Assembly (NCBI GenBank): GCA_029211095.1
Contig: JARGFS010000013.1
Location: forward strand, 1-38,214
Direction of reading: 5' to 3'
Length of the DNA: 38,214 nucleotides
From: a bacterium
Lineage (GTDB): Bacteria; Zixibacteria; MSB-5A5; GN15; FEB-12
Position numbers and translations under genes: made by a program. The notes below the pieces were generated by a model. It did no database searches, was not told where the DNA came from, and worked only from the letters and a program-made list of their open reading frames with translations. This document shows positions 8,960 through 17,621 of this stretch, in pieces. Numbering within the stretch: position 1 is the stretch's first letter; each line of letters opens with the position of its first letter.

Positions 8960-9769
8960 ATGAAAATCACCAGCTTTGACCTGGTCGCATCAGACTACAC
9001 GACCAGAGTTTCCCCCAGTCGCTTCAGTCAGTTTCTTGCTCTCATTCATGAGATAGGCATCAACGGATCAGAGCGAGTTCTGGACATCGGGGCCGGCCCC
9101 GGAATCCTCTCTTTGGAGATCGCCCGTCGGCTTGACCGGGGAGGTTCCCTGCTCGGTATTGATCTGGCTCCCAATATGGTTCACTTGGCTCGCACCAACG
9201 CGGCCAACAGCAATTTCACCAACACCGCTTTTGAAATCGGGGATGCGCTTGGATTGCAGTTTGAAGATAACAGTTTCGATGTTATTGTCTCTTCGAACGC
9301 TTTTCCCTGGGTACCGGACCGGAAGAAGTTCTTATCCGAAGTTCTCCGGGTACTCAAGCCGAGCGGTCGGTTTGGATTGGTGGCTCTGTCTGACAAATGT
9401 TACAATGAATTCAGTTCAACCATTTCTAATATCGGGCGTGAACATCCGGACCTCTTCCCGCGTATGGAGCCGTTTGCCATGATGGGAGCAAAGCTGCACA
9501 GCCTGACCGAACTTGACCATGTGGTCCGCGGAGCCGGTTTTGATATCCAGCGCAATTTTGTTCTCTCAACGGAGGAGAAGATCACTCCCGGCGACTATCT
9601 CCAGAGAATCAATGCGATTGTTAACGAGAACTATCTGGACCATCTGGATTCCGACGGCAAGCGGGAGAAGGTGCGTAATCTGATCTTTCAGAGTCTTCTG
9701 GCTCGTAACGGAAGTCTGAACATCACTGAGTCTTCGGTCTTTGTGATTGCGCGCAAACAGGCCGCTTAG
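8960..9769 (+). CDS. Class I SAM-dependent methyltransferase
   Basis: 'VLDIGAGPGILSLEIARRL', 'LLGIDLAPNMVHLAR', 'NSFDVIVSSNAFPWV'. Confidence 0.88.
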   Translation: MKITSFDLVASDYTTRVSPSRFSQFLALIHEIGINGSERVLDIGAGPGILSLEIARRLDRGGSLLGIDLAPNMVHLARTNAANSNFTNTAFEIGDALGLQFEDNSFDVIVSSNAFPWVPDRKKFLSEVLRVLKPSGRFGLVALSDKCYNEFSSTISNIGREHPDLFPRMEPFAMMGAKLHSLTELDHVVRGAGFDIQRNFVLSTEEKITPGDYLQRINAIVNENYLDHLDSDGKREKVRNLIFQSLLARNGSLNITESSVFVIARKQAA

Positions 9770-10485
9770 TGTTCATCACAGATGGCCAACGTCATAATAT
9801 CGCCCACCAGGACCGGCTCAACGGCCACAAAGCCCTGACCGTAGAGGCAGCGGGCCATAGAACCAAACGACCGTGACATGGAAGTCAGGTGTTCAATGTA
9901 GTCCTTTGATTTGGCCGGATTGAGAAACTGGGACTTATGCGCTGAGAGCGCCGCGATCCACTGATCAAAGTGCGGCGTTATGTCGACCACAAAATTGGGC
10001 AGCACCTGTGGGGGGAGGAAGTAATGGAAGACTCTTTCAACCAGGTGCGGCTCACCGGGCACATCAGCCTTTTTCAGGGCGGCCAGGTTGGCAGCATTGA
10101 TCGTTATGATTCCGGAGGCAACATGATCCGGATGTGACTGCCTTCGGCCGTGACCAACATGCGGGTAGGGGCAGAGGATGATCCGGGGACGGGTGCGTCG
10201 GATGATTGCGGCCAGGTCCAGACGATGTTGATAGTTATCCTCTAATTTTGTATCCCCCCAGTCGAAAGTTTTGATGACGTCGGCCCCGAGAATCTCGGCC
10301 GCCTCGGCTACTTCCTGCTGCCTGATCTCCGGAGTTCCACCGGTCCCCATCTCTCCCTGGGTCATAATGACAAGTCCGCAGCGGTAACCGCGTTTGTTAA
10401 GATCAATCAGAACACCGCCGGTGCCGACCTCGACATCATCCGGGTGGGCTCCAATCGACAACAGGTCATATCTCTGTTCTGCCAT
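9766..10485 (-). CDS. BshB1-like (PIG-L/LmbE family) N-acetylglucosaminyl deacetylase, putative bacillithiol biosynthesis
   Basis: 'LLSIGAHPDDVEVGTGG', 'CPYPHVGHGRRQSHPDHVASG' metal-site motifs; BshB1-like length and layout. Confidence 0.82.
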   Translation of the reverse strand: MAEQRYDLLSIGAHPDDVEVGTGGVLIDLNKRGYRCGLVIMTQGEMGTGGTPEIRQQEVAEAAEILGADVIKTFDWGDTKLEDNYQHRLDLAAIIRRTRPRIILCPYPHVGHGRRQSHPDHVASGIITINAANLAALKKADVPGEPHLVERVFHYFLPPQVLPNFVVDITPHFDQWIAALSAHKSQFLNPAKSKDYIEHLTSMSRSFGSMARCLYGQGFVAVEPVLVGDIMTLAICDEH

Positions 10486-10500
10486 AACTCCTCACAAATC

Positions 10501-10535
10501 AAAAAAAACCCGGAAGAGTCTTAACTCTCCCGGGT
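10501..10535 (-). terminator. Intrinsic terminator for the minus-strand esterase gene
   Basis: Minus strand AACCCGGGAGAGTTAAGACTCTTCCGGGTTTTTTTT: long stem plus T-run downstream of the stop at 10555. Confidence 0.8.
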
Positions 10536-10554
10536 TATTATCTTCAACAGAATG

Positions 10555-11847
10555 CTACTTTACTTTTCCAAAATTATTGGAATGGAAAATCAACATTTCA
10601 CGCATCAACTCATAAAGATACTGGTCATGAGTGGCAGGGTTGCCATCTGAGCCCATATACTCTTTTGTCTGAACATCGAAACTGTACGGCGGATTCTTGA
10701 GTGTCTCAACAAAGGACTGGGTCTGCTCATTAAAACCAAGACGAGCCTCCTTGGAGGAGAAGACCATTATATCGGCTTCAGAAAGTGGCGTAGCGCCGTA
10801 CGTTGAGCGGAAGTACTCCATGATGTTTTCCAGGTTGTTATCAAGCCAGATATTCCAGACGGGCGGGTAGGCGTTACCATTCCCATCGAACGGAAGATGG
10901 AAACCGATATCGAGATTCTTGTGCTGATATTTGTTCTGGATCAGAGTCACCGTATCCGAATTTATGAAGACGGAATCGATCTGAGTCTGGAAGCCAATCG
11001 GGTCCGGGAAGCCAGGTGCGAAGATGTTAATCCGTGTCCACCAAACGTCAGTGATGTGTGGTGTAAAGGCCATAGCGCCGCCAATGAAGAGGCGAGAAAC
11101 ATTCCAGACTCCGGATGAATCAAAGCTGCGATAGGTGCTGGCATCCAGTCCCTGCTCGGTGAGAGCGTCATCAAACAGGCTCATCAGTCCGCTGTTTCCA
11201 AAAGGACCATCAAAGTCCAGCGGTCCATCACCAACTGCTATTGATGTAAATGTATTCGGATTCAGGATAGCCGCTCTCATAGCGCCATAAGCGCCCTGAC
11301 CAAAACCACCAATGGCGCGTTTGGCCGGTGAATCCAGGAGTGGGAACTGAGTGTTCAGATAGTCAATCAGTGAGCCCCCGATTATACCATCGTAATCTCC
11401 GGCAAACGGGGACGACCCGGCAAAAAAGTAGCCGCCAAACACTTTGTCATTGCTGAGACAGGTGATGATCATCGGCCGGATAATGCCTTCGGCAATCATT
11501 TCATCAGCCAGTTCCTGCAGACCATGATTGAAATAATAGTACTGGTTCCTATCCTGCGGAGGGAGAAGCACCAGCAACGGTACGGCTTCGGCAGTTCCGT
11601 ACGGCGGAGGCACGGAAGCTTCGGGAATATAAGTAGCCATTTCCTGCAGGCGGAACTCGTTCCGAATCTGGAAAGTGAGTTCCGGATAGAAGTCATGCAC
11701 CGAAGGAACAATTCTGAAATCCTGCGGAGTACGAATGAAGTCACTATCGGCAGTGACGGGAACATTGGTTCCCCGATCCGAGCAACCGGCCAGTAGAAGC
11801 AGCGCCAGACCAAAAGTTATGAACAGATATTTTAGAGACCTATACAT
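10555..11847 (-). CDS. Putative esterase-like lipoprotein (alpha/beta hydrolase)
   Basis: Lipobox LLAGC; 'PLLVLLPP', 'RAIGGFGQGAYGAMRAA' (G-x-G-x-G near-nucleophile motif), 'MITCLSNDK'. Confidence 0.72.
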   Translation of the reverse strand: MYRSLKYLFITFGLALLLLAGCSDRGTNVPVTADSDFIRTPQDFRIVPSVHDFYPELTFQIRNEFRLQEMATYIPEASVPPPYGTAEAVPLLVLLPPQDRNQYYYFNHGLQELADEMIAEGIIRPMIITCLSNDKVFGGYFFAGSSPFAGDYDGIIGGSLIDYLNTQFPLLDSPAKRAIGGFGQGAYGAMRAAILNPNTFTSIAVGDGPLDFDGPFGNSGLMSLFDDALTEQGLDASTYRSFDSSGVWNVSRLFIGGAMAFTPHITDVWWTRINIFAPGFPDPIGFQTQIDSVFINSDTVTLIQNKYQHKNLDIGFHLPFDGNGNAYPPVWNIWLDNNLENIMEYFRSTYGATPLSEADIMVFSSKEARLGFNEQTQSFVETLKNPPYSFDVQTKEYMGSDGNPATHDQYLYELMREMLIFHSNNFGKVK

Positions 11848-11858
11848 GTCTGCACTCC

Positions 11859-13355
11859 TTAGAACCGGTAATTGATCGATAAAACGGTTTCGTAGGTTTC
11901 GGCTTTATAAGTGCCGGCGAAGTTATCAAAGCTTCCGTCATCATCCAAGTCAGTCAATTGACTTACGGTTAGGTCGGAGCCCTTGACATAACTGCTGGCA
12001 AATCCGAGATCCCACTGCTGGATATGGAAGGTGAATCCTCCGCTAAAGCCGACTTTGGTGCCGGTATCAACCAGCTGAGGTGAAATCATATCATTGGCCC
12101 GCGCCGGTGACTGATCAATGGAGGCACCCCCCATGAGAGTCACGAGGCTTGACACTTCGTAAGTGACTCCACCCATAAGTTTGATGGCATCACTCCAGTC
12201 AACCGGGCGACTGATATCGGCCAGCAGGAACTGGCGGGCGGCGTCCGATGAATCTACCGAAGTTGACAGTCCGTGGTGGTTGGTGTACTCAAACTGTAAT
12301 CCTTCGTAATCGGACCAGAAAGTGTACTCAGCATCCAACGCCAGCAGCAACTTGTCATTGTGCTGGTATGCAACACCTGCGCCGATTGAAGGGGGAAGGT
12401 CCAGGGTAGCTTCAAAGTCCGCGGTGTCCGCCACTCTGGAGCCGTTGGTGAAGACCCACATCGGCTGTCCGATGTTGAATTCAATCGCGCCGTAAGGCAG
12501 ATAAGGAAGGAACGGCATATCATAGTTCAGAACCGCTGTACCACTCACATTGATATTGAAAGGAACATTAGCGGTCAGGGCCAGGCGGGTTTTTTCGTTT
12601 AATTGATAAAGCGCACCGGTCCTGATTCCAAACCCGTATCCGTTGCCATCATTTGATGCCAGCTCAGTAATCTTCTCAATATTCTGAGTCTGGAGACCAA
12701 ACTCAGCCAGCCGATCCCAAAAGGGATTGCGACGGAATAGTATATCGTTGTACAGAAGATCTGCTCTGAGCAGCTGGAGGCCAACGCCGACCGAGAGTTT
12801 CTCTTCCATAAATTTGCGGGCGGCCGTTGCCTGGAATGCGACAACATCAAGATTGTTGCGGTACTGATCACCGGCGGCATTGAGAGTGTTGTTGTAAGCG
12901 TCCGGATGCTGGTACAGTTCCCAGGTTATGTTGTAGTCGAAGGGTTGGTAGACAGAGAGTCCGAAAACAGTTTCGCCCCAGACCGGCAAACGGAAAACCG
13001 CGCCCAATGACGGATTTGAGAGAACTTCGTGGAAGTTGTTAATGTCGTGCCCGTTGAAGATTCCGGGCTGGCTCCAGCCTGAACCACCGGGGTAAGTGTA
13101 GTCGGGGTTCAACTGATTGCGATGGTGCACAAAGGCGGCGTTGAAACCAAGCTGGTTGTCATAGACATCAGCATATCCAGCCGGATTATAGTAGGCTGCC
13201 GACCAGTCGTTTGCGATGGCGCGAAATGCCCCGGATGTTGCCCGAGCCGTGGTACCGACAGCAGTGTTTTCAAAGCCGCTGGCCAATATCCCCGGTACAA
13301 TAAGGGACGAAACAATCAAGACAAAGGCCGAGAATCTCAAAATCCTCATTCTCAT
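11859..13355 (-). CDS. OmpP1/FadL/TodX-family outer-membrane transport protein
   Basis: Signal peptide, 'GFENTAVGTTARATSGAFRAIANDWSAAYYNPAGYA', beta-barrel pattern, terminal aromatic residue (YRF). Confidence 0.85.
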   Translation of the reverse strand: MRMRILRFSAFVLIVSSLIVPGILASGFENTAVGTTARATSGAFRAIANDWSAAYYNPAGYADVYDNQLGFNAAFVHHRNQLNPDYTYPGGSGWSQPGIFNGHDINNFHEVLSNPSLGAVFRLPVWGETVFGLSVYQPFDYNITWELYQHPDAYNNTLNAAGDQYRNNLDVVAFQATAARKFMEEKLSVGVGLQLLRADLLYNDILFRRNPFWDRLAEFGLQTQNIEKITELASNDGNGYGFGIRTGALYQLNEKTRLALTANVPFNINVSGTAVLNYDMPFLPYLPYGAIEFNIGQPMWVFTNGSRVADTADFEATLDLPPSIGAGVAYQHNDKLLLALDAEYTFWSDYEGLQFEYTNHHGLSTSVDSSDAARQFLLADISRPVDWSDAIKLMGGVTYEVSSLVTLMGGASIDQSPARANDMISPQLVDTGTKVGFSGGFTFHIQQWDLGFASSYVKGSDLTVSQLTDLDDDGSFDNFAGTYKAETYETVLSINYRF

Positions 13356-13848
13356 CTCCGTATCTTAAACAATTAACTCTAAATCATCTCCATGATGCAG
13401 CTATTTTGACTCCAAAGTTCGGTTATGACCAGGTTGGGAGTTCCCGCACCTATCAATCCCTGTGTGAGCCGAAAAAGGCAACATCGGGTCGTTTCAAACA
13501 GGCAGTAAAATTACCAAATGGCCATAATAATGTCAAGCGATAACCCCTTATAATACAAAGTCCTTTCCGCAACGGCGGGGTTCGTTTGCAGCCATTTCGG
13601 CCTTCACTTGTGCCGTGATATAGACGGATCAGAATTCCCAGTGTGAAATGGAAAAGCAATCCAATTTTGGCACCAATTTGGGGGTAATTGACGGTCGCAT
13701 TGCTTCCAATTCCCGGCCATGATTTTGGAAAATAATTCCCATAGCTCTGGAATCTGTTTCTTTTTGAAACAGTCAGAAGCTCGGTTTGAGGCTTCGCCCG
13801 CATCCTTAGTTGCTTGTATGACAGGGTGTTAGGACAATTTTGGGGAGT

Positions 13849-13864
13849 TGGCATCATCCTTGCA
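13849..13864 (+). promoter_or_regulatory. Predicted sigma-54 promoter upstream of the polysaccharide export gene
   Basis: TGGCATCATCCTTGCA: exact -24 GG / -12 GC spacing against TGGCACG-N4-TTGCW; 69 nt upstream of the start codon. Confidence 0.72.
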
Positions 13865-13932
13865 AAAGAAGAGAGCGGAAGTAACAGTGAATCTGTCCGG
13901 CGCTGATATCGGGCAAACTCAGGAAGGTAAAT

Positions 13933-16239
13933 ATGGTTCGCAAGATTTCGATCATAACGATTCTGGTTATTGTGCTGGTCTCGTTAAACTGGTTTCGTGA
14001 GTTAATGGCGGCTGATCTGAGTACCATTTCTCCCGCCGAGCGGGCAAGAATTCAGGAACAATGGGATCAGGCAAAAGAATTGGAAGCGGATCAGGAGAGC
14101 CGGTACCAGACTCCGGATATCTTTGGGTCTAACGAGAAACCGGGCACTCAATTGGCTTCCAGTCAGAACACACCGGAATCCGGATCTTCTGCAGGCAGCA
14201 GGACGGCTGTTCTTCTGCCGTTTGGCAGAGAGCTGTTTCGCGGAGCGAGGCCGGACGAACCACCCATGGAAGTGGCTTCGGCCTCCGACTATGTGCTTGG
14301 CCCCGGTGACAACCTGATCATATATCTGTGGGGCCGAGTAGAAAAGCAATACGATCTGACTCTCGACCGTGAAGGAAAGCTGTTTATCCCGCAGGTGGGG
14401 GAGATACTTGGCTGGGGACTGACTTTGGAAGAATTTTCAAGGAACGCCAAACGGAGCTTCTCGAAAGTTTTTTCAGAATTTGAGCTTACGGTCTCACTGG
14501 GCAAGATTCGCTCCATCCGGGTTTATTTGACCGGCGAAGTTGAGCGGCCCGGTGCCTACACGGTTAGTTCGCTGACTTCAATGTTCGATGCCATCTATGA
14601 TGCCGGTGGACCAAACGAGCGCGGGTCGATGAGGAACATCCAACTTAAGCGGCAGGGGGAGCTGGTTGCGGAGATCGATCTGTACAAATTGCTGCTTGAA
14701 GGGGACAATAGCTCTGATATCAGACTGAAGACCGGTGATGCTATCTTTGTCCCGGTTGCGGGACCACGTATTGCGGTATCGGGAGAGATTAATCGTCCGG
14801 CTATCTACGAGTTGAAGGGAGAATCAACCGCATCGCAGATTCTTCAGCTGGCTGGTCGTCCGACCGCCCGGGCCCGACTGGACCGGGTTATGCTGGAACG
14901 CATTGGTGAAAAGCGGGAATGGGAGATTCAGGATCTGGACCTGTCCGGAGCAGAGACAACCAGTGAATTCCCGCTAAAAGATGGCGACCGATTAACGGTT
15001 CACTCCATCTTTGAATTTGAACGCAACCGGATCGGAATATTTGGCCATGTCCGGCATCCCGGATATTATGAACAGTCAGATACAACTCGCGTATCCGACC
15101 TGATTCAACAGGGGAAACTTCAGCCGTACGATGTCTTCATGGAACGGGCCGACCTCTTCCGGCGTCATCAGGATTCCCGGACAGAGATCATCCCGATCAG
15201 CCTGTCCGCCCTTTTTGACGGTGATGAAACCCAGGATATCTGCCTTCGCGAGATGGACTCACTCCATATCTACTCCAACCGGAATGTGAAGTGGGAAAAA
15301 TTTGTCTATGTTGAAGGGGAGGTACGTCATCCCGGTCGCTACCCTCTTTATGAGAAGATGTACGTTTCTGATCTGATCTTTTTGGCCGGTTCACTGGTGC
15401 CGCAGGCCACCCGGCAACGGGGCGAGATTGCCCGGTTGGACAGCCTGGGTGAGGTGACTATCCGGTACTTCTCGCTGGACGAAAACGCCGACTACCTGCT
15501 TCAGGAGAACGATCATGTCTACGTGCGCCAGATTCCACAATGGCAACTCCACCCCACGGTCGCAATTGAAGGGGAGGTCAGGTATCCGGGGGAATACATG
15601 TTGTCAGCGCGACGGGAAACCCTTTATGGCCTGTTCACTCGGGCGGGCGGATTTACTGATCGGGCTTTTCCCAAAGGAATAGTTGTCGAGCGGAAATCTA
15701 TTGAACAGAATCTTGAACGAATCAAAATCAATGATCTCATTGGCAATACACAGCCTGTTGTAGTTGATTCTCTGGGAGCGGAAAAAATACAGACCTCCCT
15801 GGTATATAGCGCTACTTCGCTCAATCGTATCATCATTGATACGGAAGAGTTGCTGGGCTCCAAAGGGGAACGCGGCGATATCGTACTCCAGCCTGATGAC
15901 CGCATCTTTGTTCCCACAGTTCCTTCGGGAATCTCTGTTTTGGGAGCGGTGGGAGCCAACGGAACTATAAAGTTTGAATCCAATCGGAATGTGAACAGCT
16001 ATGTTAACCGGGCCGGTGGCTTTACCCGGAGAGCAGACAAAGATGAGGCCAGACTAATCCGTGCGACCGGCGAAGTCATCTCCGGTAAGGATGCGTTGAA
16101 AGCAAAAGCGGAACTGGGGGATATCGTTTTTGTCCCGACCAAAATTGAAAAAGAGAAAAACTGGTTCAAAAATTTCTCAACCACCATGAGTGCGGTAACC
16201 GGAATTCTGACTTCGGTCTATATTGTGAGTAAGATTTAG
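13933..16239 (+). CDS. Polysaccharide biosynthesis/export protein with multiple SLBB domains (Wza-like)
   Basis: 'YVLGPGDNLIIYLWGRVEKQYDLTLDREGKLFIPQVGEI' (Poly_export) and repeated SLBB-type segments: GEVERPGAYTV, GEINRPAIYEL, GHVRHPGYYEQ, GEVRHPGRYPL, GEVRYPGEYML. Confidence 0.92.
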   Translation: MVRKISIITILVIVLVSLNWFRELMAADLSTISPAERARIQEQWDQAKELEADQESRYQTPDIFGSNEKPGTQLASSQNTPESGSSAGSRTAVLLPFGRELFRGARPDEPPMEVASASDYVLGPGDNLIIYLWGRVEKQYDLTLDREGKLFIPQVGEILGWGLTLEEFSRNAKRSFSKVFSEFELTVSLGKIRSIRVYLTGEVERPGAYTVSSLTSMFDAIYDAGGPNERGSMRNIQLKRQGELVAEIDLYKLLLEGDNSSDIRLKTGDAIFVPVAGPRIAVSGEINRPAIYELKGESTASQILQLAGRPTARARLDRVMLERIGEKREWEIQDLDLSGAETTSEFPLKDGDRLTVHSIFEFERNRIGIFGHVRHPGYYEQSDTTRVSDLIQQGKLQPYDVFMERADLFRRHQDSRTEIIPISLSALFDGDETQDICLREMDSLHIYSNRNVKWEKFVYVEGEVRHPGRYPLYEKMYVSDLIFLAGSLVPQATRQRGEIARLDSLGEVTIRYFSLDENADYLLQENDHVYVRQIPQWQLHPTVAIEGEVRYPGEYMLSARRETLYGLFTRAGGFTDRAFPKGIVVERKSIEQNLERIKINDLIGNTQPVVVDSLGAEKIQTSLVYSATSLNRIIIDTEELLGSKGERGDIVLQPDDRIFVPTVPSGISVLGAVGANGTIKFESNRNVNSYVNRAGGFTRRADKDEARLIRATGEVISGKDALKAKAELGDIVFVPTKIEKEKNWFKNFSTTMSAVTGILTSVYIVSKI

Positions 16240-16272
16240 AAAATACCATCTTCACTGGTTACCTTCCTGCGG

Positions 16273-16309
16273 CACCGGGTCAAGTCAGATCCGGTGTCGT
16301 ATTTTTTTT
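16273..16309 (+). terminator. Intrinsic terminator after the Wza-like gene
   Basis: CACCGG...CCGGTG stem followed by a T-run. Confidence 0.65.
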
Positions 16310-16464
16310 ACTTGGAGTAGGAATAATTTTTCGCCAAAACGGGAAGAGGCTGCCCGTTTTTTCTCCCCCTTTCACAGGCAGTGACAATCTAACACGAGCG
16401 AAGCTGTAACTTGCTGTAGTACAATATATTACGGTGACCAGTTTCTCCTGACTTCTCGGCTTGT

Positions 16465-16480
16465 TGGCACTGAAATTGCC
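16465..16480 (+). promoter_or_regulatory. Predicted sigma-54 promoter upstream of the aminotransferase-like gene
   Basis: TGGCACTGAAATTGCC: TGGCAC-N5-TTGC with exact spacing; 28 nt upstream of the next start. Confidence 0.78.
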
Positions 16481-16508
16481 ATAATAAAAGGTAGAATAAC
16501 AGCCAGGC

Positions 16509-17621
16509 ATGAACTTATTGAAAGGACTCAATATGGGCTTCACCGACTCGGGCAACAGACTCAATTTGGATGTTTTTGCTGTCGAAAAAACCGGCAATAC
16601 GAGAGTATCAACTTCTTCCAACGTGGCAGAAGAGCCAAGATTCCCTTTTTCTGACTACACCAATTTTCTGTCCGAACTGTTCAAATGGCAGGATCAACCC
16701 GGAGCGAGAATAATTGCGGCCGGTCCGGTGCGGCCGGACGTTGAGATTGCGGCGGACCGAGCCGAGATAGAACTTAATGAGATAAGCTCTGAGTCGCCGT
16801 TCACGGTTAACATCTCCCAACTGCTAAAAGAACTTCAGGCCGGTTCCGGAATCTTTTTCCTGGCCAATCCGAATCGCGTGACGGGGGCCAACGTCTCATT
16901 GGAAGAGATAGAGGAGATGGTTGCAGCCGCCCGCGGCGGTTTGTGCATAATCGATGAATTCTATTGCGATGGACAGGCGGCCACAGCCCTAAACCTGGCC
17001 CGGCAGACAAATAACCTGTTGGTTCTTCGTCCGGTCGAATCTCCTGTTGGCGGCAGGTCTAATCAACTCGGCCTTGCCGCCGGCAGTTTTGAGACGATAG
17101 AGCAGTTGGGCCGATTCATGAGCAACCACCAGATAAGCGGTTCTCAGCAGCAGATAATGACGGCCGGTCAGTCTGATGAATCAACGATGCGTACCCGGTC
17201 AGATCTGGTTCATTCCGAGTCAATTCGCATCAGCACCACTCTATCAGGAATAGGGATACAGTGTCGTTTAACTCCGGCCGACTTCCTGCTTATTCGAGTT
17301 GCTCAACCAACCCAGGTGGCCAACGCCTTGACGACAGCGGGAGTGGCCATTGAAAACCTGAGCGGTTACCCCGGTCTGGACCAATACCTTCGATATGAAA
17401 TCAAATCCGTTCGGGTCAGTGAAAGATTACTGAATGGATTTGATCGAATGCCGTCTGATCTCTACCGGATTGGGGCAATTGACCCTCGTCCCATAAAGCT
17501 CAGACGTGGTGCCGAATCTGCTCAAACGCACGCAAAGGAGAGACCGGCCGGAAGATTCAGAGGGAAACCGGTTCGGAAGACAACAGGGGCAAAGACAATC
17601 AAGACGAGCACGACGAACTGA
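16509..17621 (+). CDS. HisC/CobD-like aminotransferase-fold protein apparently lacking the PLP lysine (putative pseudoenzyme)
   Basis: 'GIFFLANPNRVTGANVSLEEIEEMV' (NPNxxTG), 'GLCIIDEFYCDG' (vDEaY-like), 'LRPVESPVGGRSNQLGLAAGS' at the SFSKxxGLAGLRxGY position with no Lys, 'FLLIRVAQPTQVANALTTAGVAIENLSGYPGLDQYLRYEI' (HisC-like C-terminus). Confidence 0.65.
   Translation: MNLLKGLNMGFTDSGNRLNLDVFAVEKTGNTRVSTSSNVAEEPRFPFSDYTNFLSELFKWQDQPGARIIAAGPVRPDVEIAADRAEIELNEISSESPFTVNISQLLKELQAGSGIFFLANPNRVTGANVSLEEIEEMVAAARGGLCIIDEFYCDGQAATALNLARQTNNLLVLRPVESPVGGRSNQLGLAAGSFETIEQLGRFMSNHQISGSQQQIMTAGQSDESTMRTRSDLVHSESIRISTTLSGIGIQCRLTPADFLLIRVAQPTQVANALTTAGVAIENLSGYPGLDQYLRYEIKSVRVSERLLNGFDRMPSDLYRIGAIDPRPIKLRRGAESAQTHAKERPAGRFRGKPVRKTTGAKTIKTSTTN

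Noticed and set aside
13453-13857. Minus-strand ORF 134 aa in the gap before the Wza-like gene
   Set aside because: No recognisable domain and overlaps the predicted sigma-54 promoter region; composition looks non-coding.
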